A stretch of 64,000 bases of DNA, from the NCBI GenBank assembly GCA_029779845.1, contig JAKOZT010000032.1, forward strand, positions 1-64,000. Direction: 5' to 3'. Below are positions 1 to 9,573 of the stretch, piece by piece. The notes below the pieces were generated by a model. The model was given only the letters and a program-made list of their open reading frames with translations, did no database searches and was not told the DNA's origin. This stretch comes from Pseudomonadota bacterium. Its GTDB lineage: Bacteria > Pseudomonadota > Gammaproteobacteria > Burkholderiales > Burkholderiaceae_C. The translations under genes and the position numbers were made by a program. How positions within the stretch are numbered: the first letter of the stretch is position 1; each line of letters opens with the position of its first letter.

Positions 1-1047
1 CTCGTCCATCGTGGAGACGACCTGGGAGACGACGCTGCCGCCGCGCTGGGCGACCTCGGCGGCGGAGGCGGCGAGCTGGTTGGCCTGGCGCGCCGAGTCG
101 GCGCTCTGGCGCACGGTGCCGGTGAGCTGCTCCATCGAGGAGGCGGTCTGCTGCAGGTTGCTGGCGGTCTGCTCGGTGCGCGCCGACAGGTCCTGGTTGC
201 CGGTCGCGATCTCGACGCTGGCGGTGCCGATGCTGTCGGTGCTGGCGCGCACCTGGCCGACCAGCGTGCGCAGCGATTCCTGCATGCGGCCGACGGTGCG
301 CAGCAGCTCGCCGAGTTCGTCGCGGCGCTGCGTCGCGATGTGTTGCGTCAGGTCGCCGGCGGCGATGGCCTCGGCGGCGCGCACCGCCTCGCCGACCGGC
401 ACGGTGACCGAGCGCGCGGTCGACCAGGCCAGCAGGCCGCCGAGCGCGAGCGCAGCGACCAGCAGCACGGCGAGGATCAGCTTGCCGCGCGCCAGGCCGT
501 CGATCACTTTCTGCGAATGGCCCGCGGCCAGTTCGTTCTCCAGGTCGAGCACGGCCTTCATCGAGGCGAGGTAGCTCTGCGAGGCCGGCAGCACCTTGGC
601 GCCGAGCAGCGCCTCGGCGGCGATCGGGTCGGCGTTCTTGACCAGCCCCATCAGCTCCTTGCGCAGGTCGAGGTAGGCCTTGCGCTTCTCGCCCACCTCG
701 GCCATCAGCGCCTTGCCGCGTTCGCTGGTGATGCTGGCCTCCAGGTCCTTCTGGATCTCGGAGATCTTCGCCGAGGTCTCCTTCATCAGCGGGCCGAAGT
801 GCGCCTCCACCTGCGGCATGCCGGTGGCCTTGGCGATGGCCAGCGTGCGCGTCACGTTCAGCTCGGTGTATGCCGTCCACTGCGCGGCCAGGCCGGCGCG
901 GCGGCTGTACTCGTCCGCGGTACGGCTGTGCTCGGCGTTGGCCAGCAACTGCGTGAACGCGGCGGCGAACATCACCGCCGTCAGCGCCAGCAGCGCGCCA
1001 AAGCCCAACGCGAGGCGCTGGCCGATCTTGAAGTTGTTCAGGTTCAT
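1..1047 (-). CDS. Methyl-accepting chemotaxis protein (partial, C-terminus outside window)
   Basis: Minus-strand reading frame open from the window edge to ATG at 1047 (MNLNNFKIGQRLALGFGALLALTAVMFAAAF...); N-terminal TM, four-helix-type sensor and start of signalling region. Not in ORF track because no stop lies within the window. Confidence 0.85.
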   Translation of the reverse strand, partial: MNLNNFKIGQRLALGFGALLALTAVMFAAAFTQLLANAEHSRTADEYSRRAGLAAQWTAYTELNVTRTLAIAKATGMPQVEAHFGPLMKETSAKISEIQKDLEASITSERGKALMAEVGEKRKAYLDLRKELMGLVKNADPIAAEALLGAKVLPASQSYLASMKAVLDLENELAAGHSQKVIDGLARGKLILAVLLVAALALGGLLAWSTARSVTVPVGEAVRAAEAIAAGDLTQHIATQRRDELGELLRTVGRMQESLRTLVGQVRASTDSIGTASVEIATGNQDLSARTEQTASNLQQTASSMEQLTGTVRQSADSARQANQLAASAAEVAQRGGSVVSQVVSTMDE

Positions 1048-1081
1048 GGTGACGGGCCGGTGAGGGTTGAGGCGATTCGGC

Positions 1082-3184
1082 TCAGTGACGCGAGCGGCGC
1101 TGCAGGCTGCCCACGTCGAGGATGAGGGCGACGCGGCCGTCGCCCATGATGGTGGCGCCCGACACGTCGTCGACGCGGCGGTAGTTGGCTTCGAGGTTCT
1201 TGACGACCACCTGCTGCTGGCCGAGCAGCTCGTCGACCAGCAGCGCGACGCGGCCGCCCTCGGCTTCGACGACGACCAGGATCTCGCTGACCTTCTCGAA
1301 ATCGAAGCGCGGCACGTCGAACACCCGCTCGAGCTCGATCACCGGCATGTACTCGTCGCGCACCTCGACCACGCGGCCGCTGCCGCCGATCGTGCGCACC
1401 ATGCCGGGCTGCACCTGGAAGGATTCGACCACGCTGGACAGCGGCAGGATGTAGACCTCCTCGCCGACGCCCACGCTCATGCCGTCCATGATCGCCAGCG
1501 TCAGCGGCAGGCGCACCTTGACGCTCATGCCGTAGCCCTCGGCCGAGTCGATCTCGACCGTGCCGCCCAGCGAGGTGATGTTCTTCTTCACCACGTCCAT
1601 GCCGACGCCGCGGCCCGACACGTCGGTGACGACTTCGGCGGTCGAGAAGCCCGGCGCGAAGATCAGCGCCCAGACGTCCTGGTCGCTCATCGAGTCGGGC
1701 GCGTCGATGCCCTTCTCGCGCGCCTTCTTCAGCAGCTTCTCGCGCGACAGGCCCTTGCCGTCGTCGCGCACCTCGATGACGATCGAGCCGCCCTGGTGCG
1801 AGGCGCTCAAGGTGATCGTGCCGTGCTCGGGCTTGCCGCGGGCGATGCGCTCGGCCGGCAGCTCGATGCCGTGGTCGCAGCTGTTGCGAACCAGGTGGGT
1901 GAGCGGGTCGGTGATCTTCTCGACCAGGCCCTTGTCGAGCTCGGTGGCCTCGCCGTGCGTGACGAACTCGACCTTCTTGCCGAGCTTGCCGGCCAGGTCG
2001 CGCAGCATGCGCGGGAAGCGGTTGAACACCACCGACATCGGAATCATGCGGATCGACATCACCGATTCCTGCAGGTCGCGCGTGTTGCGCTCCAGGTCGG
2101 CGAGGCCGGCGGCGAGCTGCTGGTACAGCGCCGTGTCGACGTTCTTGCTGTTCTGCGCCAGCATGGCCTGCGTGATGACGAGCTCGCCGACGAGGTTGAT
2201 CAGCTGGTCGACCTTCTCCACCGAGACGCGCAGCGTCGAGGCTTCGAGCGTGGCGGCTGCCGACTTCTCGGTCTTGGGCGCGGGGCGCGCGGCCGGCTTG
2301 GGCGCGGCTGCGGCCGGCGCGGCTTCGGCGGCCGGCTTGGCGGCGGCGGCGCCGCCCGGAGCGCCCGGCGCATCGTCGAAGAAGCCGTAGCCGGGGTCGG
2401 CCGCCTCTTCCGGCGGCGCGCCGGGGTTGCCGGCGTGGAAGCCATAGCCCGGGCCGAGCGGCAGCAGCGCCACCGCTTCGCGCGGCACGTGGAAGGTGAA
2501 CAGGTCCAGCAGGTCGCTGTCGCTGCTGGTGGTGGTGATCTTGAAGCGGCGCATGCCGTCGCTGGCCTGGCCGCCGTCGATCGGCTCGATCGTGCCGAGA
2601 TCGCTGATCTCCTTGAACAGATCGATCAGGTTGTCGGCCATCTCGGGCTTGTCGAGCGGGCCGACGCGCAATTCGAGCGCGCGCGCGCCGGCGCCGGCCG
2701 GCGCGGCGGGGGCGCTCGCCGCAGCCGCGGCCGGCGCGGCCGGCACCGACGCGGGCGGCGTTTCGCCGGCCACCAGCGCGCGGATGTTGAACAGCAGTTC
2801 CGTCGTGTCGATCGCCTCGCCGCCGGCGCCCTGGTGGCGCGCCAGCTGCGCGCGCAGCGCGTCGCCCGAGGCGAGCAGCACGTCGACCATCGCGGCCGTC
2901 GGCGCGAGTTCGTGGCGGCGCAGCTTGTCGAGCAGCGTCTCCATCTGGTGCGTCAGCTCGGCCACGTCGGCGAAGCCGAAGGTCGCCGCGCCGCCCTTGA
3001 CGGAATGCGCGCAGCGGAAGATCGAGTTCAGCTCCTCGTCGTCGGCCGCCTCGATGTCGACCTCGAGCAGCAGCTGCTCCATGCGCTCGAGGTTCTCGCC
3101 GGCCTCCTCGAAGAAGACCTGGTAGAACTGGCTCAGGTCGATGCCGGCGCCGGCGTTGGCGCTGTCGGTACTCATCTCGGCCAT
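1082..3184 (-). CDS. cheA: Chemotaxis histidine kinase CheA
   Basis: Hpt motif AHSVKGGAATFGF, H-box/N-box LVRNSCDHGIE, GRGVGMDVVKKNI, C-terminal CheW-like domain. Confidence 0.95.
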   Translation of the reverse strand: MAEMSTDSANAGAGIDLSQFYQVFFEEAGENLERMEQLLLEVDIEAADDEELNSIFRCAHSVKGGAATFGFADVAELTHQMETLLDKLRRHELAPTAAMVDVLLASGDALRAQLARHQGAGGEAIDTTELLFNIRALVAGETPPASVPAAPAAAAASAPAAPAGAGARALELRVGPLDKPEMADNLIDLFKEISDLGTIEPIDGGQASDGMRRFKITTTSSDSDLLDLFTFHVPREAVALLPLGPGYGFHAGNPGAPPEEAADPGYGFFDDAPGAPGGAAAAKPAAEAAPAAAAPKPAARPAPKTEKSAAATLEASTLRVSVEKVDQLINLVGELVITQAMLAQNSKNVDTALYQQLAAGLADLERNTRDLQESVMSIRMIPMSVVFNRFPRMLRDLAGKLGKKVEFVTHGEATELDKGLVEKITDPLTHLVRNSCDHGIELPAERIARGKPEHGTITLSASHQGGSIVIEVRDDGKGLSREKLLKKAREKGIDAPDSMSDQDVWALIFAPGFSTAEVVTDVSGRGVGMDVVKKNITSLGGTVEIDSAEGYGMSVKVRLPLTLAIMDGMSVGVGEEVYILPLSSVVESFQVQPGMVRTIGGSGRVVEVRDEYMPVIELERVFDVPRFDFEKVSEILVVVEAEGGRVALLVDELLGQQQVVVKNLEANYRRVDDVSGATIMGDGRVALILDVGSLQRRSRH

Positions 3185-3224
3185 GACGGCGTGCTCCTGT
3201 CGTTCGCTTCTTCGTCCGCGCGCT

Positions 3225-3587
3225 TCAGCGGATCACCTTCTTGATGACCTCGATCAGCTTGGTCGGGTCGAAAGGCTTGACCAGCCAGCCGGTGGCGCCG
3301 GCGGCACGGCCGGCCTGCTTCATCTGGTCGCTCGACTCGGTGGTCAGGATCAGGATCGGGGTGGCCTTGAACTTCGGGTTGTCGCGCAGCTTCTTCGTCA
3401 GCCCGATGCCGTCCAGGCGCGGCATGTTCTGGTCGGTCAGCACCAGGTCGAAATCGCGCGCGCCGGCCTTTTCCCAGGCGTCCTGGCCGTCCACGGCCTC
3501 GACGACGTTGTAGCCGGCGCTCTTGAGGGTGAACGAGACCATCTGGCGCATCGAGGCCGAGTCGTCCACGGCGAGGATTGAGTGCAT
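3225..3587 (-). CDS. cheY: CheY-like single-domain response regulator
   Basis: 120 aa receiver domain (ILAVDDSASMRQMV, DLVLTDQNMPRLDG, WLVKPFDPTKL), adjacent to cheA. Confidence 0.92.
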   Translation of the reverse strand: MHSILAVDDSASMRQMVSFTLKSAGYNVVEAVDGQDAWEKAGARDFDLVLTDQNMPRLDGIGLTKKLRDNPKFKATPILILTTESSDQMKQAGRAAGATGWLVKPFDPTKLIEVIKKVIR

Positions 3588-3658
3588 GTCGGGCTCCAGT
3601 AACGAGTGGATTTCGGGTGGATTGCGGATTTCTTGAATGCCGGAGGTCTTGCAGCGTC

Positions 3659-4123
3659 CTAGAACAGCTCGACGGAGCCGGCGTCCATCTCGTCCTGCGT
3701 GACGGGGTTGGGCCGCAGCGGCGCCGATTCGACGACGGCCGCGCCGTCCTCGTCCTCGCCCATCGCCTCGGCGGCGAGGCGGTCGGCGCAGCTGCGCAGC
3801 CGCGTGTTGGTGTGGTGGATCAGCTGCGAGGCCATGTCCTGGAACTGCATCGCGGTGATCGCGCCGGCCATGTGCTGCATCGCGTCGTGCAGCTGGCGCA
3901 CGTCGACCTCGGGGTGCTGCGCCATCGTGTGCAGCAGGTGGTTCAGCTGGCCCGACGCGCCGTAGAAGTGGCCCAGCAGCGCGTCGCTGGCGTCGCCGAG
4001 CAGGCGTTGCAGGCGCTCCAGGTCGTTGCTGGCCGTCATCAGGTTGTCCTGGATGTCGGCGGCAGCCATCAACGGCAGGGGACTGCTGCTCCCACCGGGG
4101 TCGATTTCGAGGCGGTCTGACAT
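3659..4123 (-). CDS. CheZ-like chemotaxis-associated protein
   Basis: ORF trimmed to ATG at 4123 (MSDRLEIDPGG...); helical, MQFQDMASQLIHH motif reminiscent of CheZ; in cheY-cheA operon. Confidence 0.6.
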   Translation of the reverse strand: MSDRLEIDPGGSSSPLPLMAAADIQDNLMTASNDLERLQRLLGDASDALLGHFYGASGQLNHLLHTMAQHPEVDVRQLHDAMQHMAGAITAMQFQDMASQLIHHTNTRLRSCADRLAAEAMGEDEDGAAVVESAPLRPNPVTQDEMDAGSVELF

Positions 4124-4178
4124 CGTGGCTCCGCTGAATGTGCCGATGCCGGCGCGCAGGCGCCGGCGACTCAAGTCA

Positions 4179-4205
4179 TTTTCGGCAGAGCCCCGCCAAT
4201 CATTA
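4179..4205 (-). promoter_or_regulatory. Putative sigma-28 (FliA) promoter for cheZ-like/cheY/cheA/MCP operon
   Basis: Minus strand TAAT-N15-GCCGAAAA (consensus TAAA-N15-GCCGATAA), upstream of ATG at 4123. Confidence 0.6.
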
Positions 4206-4266
4206 AGGTGATGTCTGCGCGGATTGCCCGCCAGATCCACCCCTTCGGGCGCGGCATACTTCACGC

Positions 4267-5412
4267 ATGCCCATCCCTCGACTCGCGCATGCGCTGCGCG
4301 TCCTGCACCTGGAGGACTCGGCGCCCGACCACGAGCTGATGCTGGCGCACCTGCGCCGCGGCGGCATCGAGGTGCGCTCGCTGCGCGTCGATTCGGAAGG
4401 CGCCTTCCTCGCCGCCCTGCAGCAGGACTGGGACGTGGTGCTGTCCGACTTCAACCTGCCCGGCTTCTCCGGCCTGGTGGCGCTCGACCTGCTGCGCGCG
4501 AGCGGCCGCGACATCCCCTTCATCCTGGTCTCCGGCGAGATCGGCGAGGACGTGGCCGTCGAGGCGATGCGCAACGGCGCGTCCGACTACCTGCTGAAGA
4601 ACAACCTGGCGCGGCTGGTGCCGGCCATCCTGCACGCGGTCGAGGCCACCGAGACGCGCCACGCGCGCGAGCGCGCCGACCGCGAGCTGAACAAGTCGCG
4701 CCAGCGCCTGCGCGAGCTGGCCCAGCACCTGCAGACCAGCATCGAGCACGAGCGCGCGGCGATCGCGCGCGAGATCCACGACGACGTCGGCGGCTCGCTG
4801 ACCGCGCTGAAGTTCGACCTCGCCTGGATCGCCCGCCACACCACCGACGAGGGCGTGCGGCTGCGCGTGCAATCGGCGCTCGAGACGGTGACGCTGGCGA
4901 TCGAATCGAGCCAGCGCATCATGCACAACCTGCGCCCGGCGATCCTCGAGCAGGGCCTGGTGGCGGCGCTGCAGTGGATCGCCTCGCGCTTCGAGAAGCG
5001 CACCGGCATTCCCTGCGAGGTGCGCATTCCGTCACACGCGCCCGAGTGGCCGCCGGGCGTGCCGCTGGTGGCCTACCGCACCGCGCAGGAGGCGCTGACC
5101 AACATCACCAAGCACGCGCAGGCCACGCGCGTGCAGATCGATCTCTCGCTGGCCGGCGGCGTGATGTCGCTGGAGATCAGCGACAACGGCCGCGGCCTGT
5201 CGCAGCAGGATCTGGCCAAGGCGCGCTCGTTCGGCATCCGCGGGCTGCACGAGCGGGCCGGCACGGTGGGCGGCTGGGTCGACCTGTCCAGCGGGCCGGC
5301 CGGAACCACCCTGATACTCTCGGTCCCGTTGAACACGCCGGGCGAGACCGCGCCGATGCCCAGCGGGCCGGGCGGCGAGCCGGACGATCCATCGCAGTGG
5401 GGGGGTCTGTGA
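4267..5412 (+). CDS. Soluble histidine kinase with N-terminal receiver domain (NarX-type HisKA_3/HATPase)
   Basis: REC (LRVLHLEDSAPDHELML...VVLSDFNLPG), HisKA_3 (ERAAIAREIHDDVGGSLTALKFDL), HATPase (EISDNGRGL). Confidence 0.88.
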   Translation: MPIPRLAHALRVLHLEDSAPDHELMLAHLRRGGIEVRSLRVDSEGAFLAALQQDWDVVLSDFNLPGFSGLVALDLLRASGRDIPFILVSGEIGEDVAVEAMRNGASDYLLKNNLARLVPAILHAVEATETRHARERADRELNKSRQRLRELAQHLQTSIEHERAAIAREIHDDVGGSLTALKFDLAWIARHTTDEGVRLRVQSALETVTLAIESSQRIMHNLRPAILEQGLVAALQWIASRFEKRTGIPCEVRIPSHAPEWPPGVPLVAYRTAQEALTNITKHAQATRVQIDLSLAGGVMSLEISDNGRGLSQQDLAKARSFGIRGLHERAGTVGGWVDLSSGPAGTTLILSVPLNTPGETAPMPSGPGGEPDDPSQWGGL

Positions 5413-6047
5413 TCAAAGTCATGCTGTGCGACGACCACGCGCTGATCCGGCGCGGCATCCGCGACACGCTGTCGGACGCGCCGGACATCGAGGTGGTCGG
5501 CGAGGCCGGCGACTACGGCGAACTGCGCACGCTGCTGCGCCAGGCCAGCTGCGACGTGCTGGTGCTCGACATCAACCTGCCCGGCGGCCGCTCGGGCCTG
5601 GACGTGCTGCACGTGCTGAAGGACGAGGGCCTGCCGATGCGCGTGCTGGTGGTGTCCATGTACCCGGAGGACCAGTACGCGATCCGCGCGCTGCGCGCCG
5701 GCGCCTACGGCTACGTCAACAAGGGCGGCGATCCGGCGCTGCTGGTGGCCGCGGTGCGCACCGTGGCGCAGGGGCGCAAGTACGTCACGCCCGAGATCGC
5801 GCAGATGCTGGTCGAGAGCCTGACCGCGCCGGTGGTCGAGAACTCGCACGACAAGCTCTCCGACCGCGAGCTGCAGACGCTGGTGCTGATCGCCTCCGGC
5901 AAGCGCCTGTCCGACATCGCCGAGGAGCTCAAGCTCAGCCCCAAGACCGTCAGCGTCTACCGCGCGCGCGTGCTGGAGAAGCTGTCGCTGACGAACAACT
6001 CCGAGATGACGGTCTACGCAATCCGCAACGGGCTGGTGGGCAGCTGA
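5409..6047 (+). CDS. NarL/FixJ-family response regulator
   Basis: REC (IKVMLCDDHALIRRG) + LuxR HTH (LSDRELQTLVLIASGKRLSDIAEELKLSPKTVSVYRARVLEKL); GTG start overlaps upstream TGA (GTGA). Confidence 0.92.
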   Translation: MIKVMLCDDHALIRRGIRDTLSDAPDIEVVGEAGDYGELRTLLRQASCDVLVLDINLPGGRSGLDVLHVLKDEGLPMRVLVVSMYPEDQYAIRALRAGAYGYVNKGGDPALLVAAVRTVAQGRKYVTPEIAQMLVESLTAPVVENSHDKLSDRELQTLVLIASGKRLSDIAEELKLSPKTVSVYRARVLEKLSLTNNSEMTVYAIRNGLVGS

Positions 6048-6116
6048 GAGCCACCGATCCGGGGGACGGCGCCGGCCAGATGCGGCGTGCGTCACGCGCG
6101 GGCCGACCGGGTGGGC

Positions 6117-6143
6117 TCAAGACCGCAGAAGTGATGCCGAAAG
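6117..6143 (+). promoter_or_regulatory. Putative sigma-28 promoter upstream of GGDEF-EAL gene
   Basis: TCAA-N15-GCCGAAAG directly upstream of the 6181/6199 ORF. Confidence 0.55.
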
Positions 6144-6180
6144 CGCGGAAGATCGGGGGCAGCGTCCTTCGACGCACCCT

Positions 6181-8259
6181 TTGCCGCCGCCCGATCGAAT
6201 GCTTCTTGCCGCCTCCTTCCTCGTGACCGCCGCGCTGCTGTGGCTGGCCGGCGGCGTCGCCGCGCGCGCCGAGCGGCGCGCCCGGCCGGTCGCGCTGGCG
6301 GTGCGCGGCGGTGCCGCGCTGCTGGCGGCCTGCGCGCTGTGGTGGCCGCCGCACCTGTTGCAGGCCGAGGGCACGCTGGGTGCCGGCGCGGGCGGGGCCG
6401 CGATGCTCGGCTGGCTGCCGGTGCTGGGCCTCGCGCTGCTGGCGCTGGCCACCGGGCGCGCGGCGGCGGCACGCTCCATCGCCGGCGGGCTGACGGGCGG
6501 CGTGGCCACGCTGGCGGCCGCCTACGGCTTCGCGATGCTGATGCTGCCGGGGCTGTTCCGCGTCGTCGCGCCGCTCGGCCTGACGGCCGGCGAGGGCCTG
6601 CCGATCACGCTGCTGGCGCTGGCGCTGGTGGCGCTGTTCCTGCCGGTCCGGCGACGCCGGCTCGGCATCACGCTGCGCGGCATCGGCGCATCGATCGCGG
6701 CCGGCGTGGTGGCGCTGGCGCTGTCTCCTTTCGGCGACCAGCCGCTGCCGAGCGGCATCTGGTCCGAGCTGGCCGTGCTGGCGGTGCTCGGCACGCTGGC
6801 CGGCGTGCTGTGCGCGGTGCTCGCGCAGGGCGAAGTGGCGGCGGTGTCGTCGTCGTCCTCGCCGCGCGCGGCGCGCGGCGGGTCCGCCGTCGACGGGCTG
6901 ACCGGCCTGCCGACGCGCCAGTTCTTCGAGGAGCGCCTGGCTTCGGCGGCGCGCCGCTGCGAGAGCAACAAGACCAAGCTCGCGGTGCTGTTCATCGACC
7001 TCGACGGTTTCAAGCCCGTCAACGACACCTACGGCCATGCCAGCGGCGACCGCGTGCTCGAGCAGGTCGGCATCCGGCTGCGCTCGATCACGCGCGGCGC
7101 CGACGTGGCCGCGCGCGTCGGCGGCGACGAGTTCCTGATGCTGCTGCCGGCGATCAGCTCGCAGGAGTCGGTGGCGCGCATCGCCAGGGCGATGATCGAG
7201 CTGCTGAGCCGGCCGTACAAGGTGGACGAGCGCGAGGTCAACATCTCCTGCTCGGTGGGCATCGCGCTCTATCCGGACGGCTGCAAGCCCAACAAGCTGA
7301 TCCCGCGCGCCGACGCGGCGATGTACGCCGCCAAGCGAGCCGGCGGCACGCGCCATGCGTTCTTCCTGCCCGAGATGGACCACGACGCGAAGCAGAACTT
7401 CGAGCTGGTGCGCGACCTGCGCCGCGCGCTGGCCAACAACGAGCTGGAGCTGTACTTCCAGCCCAAGATCGACGCGCGCAGCGGCCAGGTGACCGCTGCC
7501 GAGGCGCTGCTGCGCTGGAACCATCCCAAGCTCGGCACCGTGATGCCCGACGAGTTCGTCAAGCTCGCCGAACGCAGCGGCCTGATCGGCGCGATGGGCG
7601 ACTGGGTGATCGAGGCCGCCTGCAAGCAGGCGCGCTCGTGGCGCGACAAGGGCCTGCGCATGCGCGTGGCGATCAACCTGTCGGCCAACCAGATGCGCCA
7701 GGACGACATCGTCGACCGCATCACCGAGGCGCTCAAGCGCCACAAGATCCGCCCCTCGCTGCTGACCTGCGAGATCACCGAGTCGACCGCGATGGAGGAC
7801 ACGCGCGCGACGCAGGAGACCTTCCGCCGCCTCGGCGAGCTGGGCGTGCACCTGTCGATCGACGACTTCGGCACCGGCCACTCGAGCCTGGCCTACCTGC
7901 GCAAGCTGCCGGCCGAGGAGCTGAAGATCGACCGCATGTTCGTGCAGGACCTGGAGCACAGCGCCGACGCGCGCGCGGTGGTCGACGCGGTCGTCAAGCT
8001 CGCGCACGCGCTCGGCCTGAAGGTGGTGGCCGAGGGCGTGGAGAACCCGCGCCAGCACCAGATCCTCGCCGAGATGGGCTGCGACGAGCTGCAGGGCTAC
8101 CTGTTCGCGCGCCCGATGACGGCGCGCGCGCTGCTGCTGTGGGCGCTGGGCGACCGCGGCGAAAGCTCGGTGTTCCGCAACTCGCTGTTCGGCGAGACGC
8201 GCCAGACCTCGCGGCTGGCGACGCAGCCGCATTCGAGCGAGCCGTTGAAGGCGGCTTGA
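6181..8259 (+). CDS. Membrane-anchored GGDEF-EAL protein
   Basis: Multiple N-terminal TM segments; RGADVAARVGGDEF (intact GGDEF and RxxD) and AAEALLRW (EAL). Start could be ATG 6199. Confidence 0.93.
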   Translation: MPPPDRMLLAASFLVTAALLWLAGGVAARAERRARPVALAVRGGAALLAACALWWPPHLLQAEGTLGAGAGGAAMLGWLPVLGLALLALATGRAAAARSIAGGLTGGVATLAAAYGFAMLMLPGLFRVVAPLGLTAGEGLPITLLALALVALFLPVRRRRLGITLRGIGASIAAGVVALALSPFGDQPLPSGIWSELAVLAVLGTLAGVLCAVLAQGEVAAVSSSSSPRAARGGSAVDGLTGLPTRQFFEERLASAARRCESNKTKLAVLFIDLDGFKPVNDTYGHASGDRVLEQVGIRLRSITRGADVAARVGGDEFLMLLPAISSQESVARIARAMIELLSRPYKVDEREVNISCSVGIALYPDGCKPNKLIPRADAAMYAAKRAGGTRHAFFLPEMDHDAKQNFELVRDLRRALANNELELYFQPKIDARSGQVTAAEALLRWNHPKLGTVMPDEFVKLAERSGLIGAMGDWVIEAACKQARSWRDKGLRMRVAINLSANQMRQDDIVDRITEALKRHKIRPSLLTCEITESTAMEDTRATQETFRRLGELGVHLSIDDFGTGHSSLAYLRKLPAEELKIDRMFVQDLEHSADARAVVDAVVKLAHALGLKVVAEGVENPRQHQILAEMGCDELQGYLFARPMTARALLLWALGDRGESSVFRNSLFGETRQTSRLATQPHSSEPLKAA

Positions 8260-8347
8260 AGCTGGTTCATGCGTGGGCTCGAGCGGCCCGGACGGATCTT
8301 TGCCGAACCAGAGGTGGCGTGCCACCTGACGGCATGCCACCGTTGGT

Positions 8348-8779
8348 TCAGCGCGTCGCCCGCCGCCGCACGCACTCCAGGTAACGCTCCCCGTCCGGCG
8401 GCAGCCCGCTCTTCTGCGAGGCCCAGATCATCTCGCCCAGGCATTCCATCACCTCGTGCTGCGCCTCGTGCGCCGAGCCGCGCTTGGCGGCCAGCAGCGC
8501 GAAGGCCTGCTTGATGCCGCGCGGCTGGTCGATGGCGATCTGCTCGGTGATCGTCAGGTGCATCGAAAGATGCAGGAACGGATTGGTGCGCCCGCTCTCG
8601 ACGTCGTAGACCGCCGCCAGCGCGGCGTCCAGGTCGTCGAGCTCGGCGTGGTACTCCGGATGCTCGGCGATCCAGTCGGCGGCGATGGTTTCCATCGGCG
8701 TGAGCGGCGCACGCTCGCGCAGCTTCTTGCGCGTCTCGCAGAAGAAGCGCCGCACGTCGTTCTGGGAAGGGGCAAACAT
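8348..8779 (-). CDS. DUF1841 family protein
   Basis: 143 aa; MFAPSQNDVRRFFCETRKKL...NPFLHLSMHLTITEQIAIDQP typical of this family. Confidence 0.75.
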   Translation of the reverse strand: MFAPSQNDVRRFFCETRKKLRERAPLTPMETIAADWIAEHPEYHAELDDLDAALAAVYDVESGRTNPFLHLSMHLTITEQIAIDQPRGIKQAFALLAAKRGSAHEAQHEVMECLGEMIWASQKSGLPPDGERYLECVRRRATR

Positions 8780-8796
8780 CGCACAATTGTCGCCTC

Positions 8797-9573
8797 ATGA
8801 CGGCATGGAACCTGTTGCGCGGCATGCCGCTGATCACCGATCCGGCTTTCTGGGCCGTGGCCGTGCCGGCGGTGCTGATGATGGGCTTGAGCAAGAGCGG
8901 TTTCCTCGGCGGCTTCGGCTCGCTGGCGGTGCCGCTGATGGCGCTGACGATTCCGGTGCCGCAGGCGGCGGCGATCATGCTGCCGCTGCTGCTGGTGATG
9001 GACGCCACCGGCCTGCAGCAGCTCTGGCGTCACTGCGACCGCGCGCTGCTGCGCCGCCTGCTGCCGGCCGGGCTGCTCGGCACGCTGGTGGGCACGGCGC
9101 TGTTCGGCGTGCTGAGCACGGCCACGGTGGCCGCTGTCGTCGGCGCGCTGACGCTGCTCTTCCTCGCGCAGCGCCTTGCCTTCCCGCCGCGCGCCGATTC
9201 GCCGCCGCCGCCCAAGGCCGTCGGCTTCGTGCTCGGCATCGCCTCGGGCTTCACCAGCTTCGTCGCGCACGCCGGCAGCCCGCCCTTGAATGCCTACGTG
9301 CTGCCGCTGCGCCTGAACCCGGTGACCTACGCCGCCACCGCCGCGGTGTTCTTCGCGGCGGTGAATCTGTCGAAGTGGATTCCCTACGCCTGGCTCGGCC
9401 TGATCGACCTGCGCAACATGGCGACCTCGCTGCTGCTGATGCCGCTCGCGCCGATCGGCGTGTGGCTGGGCATCCGCGCGACGAAACGCATCGACCCGAG
9501 TTGGTTCTACCGCATCGCCTACGCCGGCATGGCGCTCACGGGCCTCAAGCTGCTCTACGACGGCTTGCGCTGA
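8797..9573 (+). CDS. TauE/SafE family membrane transporter
   Basis: 8-TM-type pattern, MGLSKSGFLGGFG...FVLGIASGFTSFVAHAGSPP. Confidence 0.85.
   Translation: MTAWNLLRGMPLITDPAFWAVAVPAVLMMGLSKSGFLGGFGSLAVPLMALTIPVPQAAAIMLPLLLVMDATGLQQLWRHCDRALLRRLLPAGLLGTLVGTALFGVLSTATVAAVVGALTLLFLAQRLAFPPRADSPPPPKAVGFVLGIASGFTSFVAHAGSPPLNAYVLPLRLNPVTYAATAAVFFAAVNLSKWIPYAWLGLIDLRNMATSLLLMPLAPIGVWLGIRATKRIDPSWFYRIAYAGMALTGLKLLYDGLR

Noticed and set aside
1067-3244. 725-aa plus-strand ORF rich in His/Asp/Val
   Set aside because: Antisense shadow of cheA.
6846-6865. GTCGTCGTCGTCCTCG microsatellite
   Set aside because: In-frame poly-Ser linker in the GGDEF-EAL protein; short.
6240-8384. 714-aa plus-strand ORF in another frame of the GGDEF-EAL gene
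   Set aside because: Arg/Ala/Gly-rich alternative frame; true frame has GGDEF and EAL motifs.
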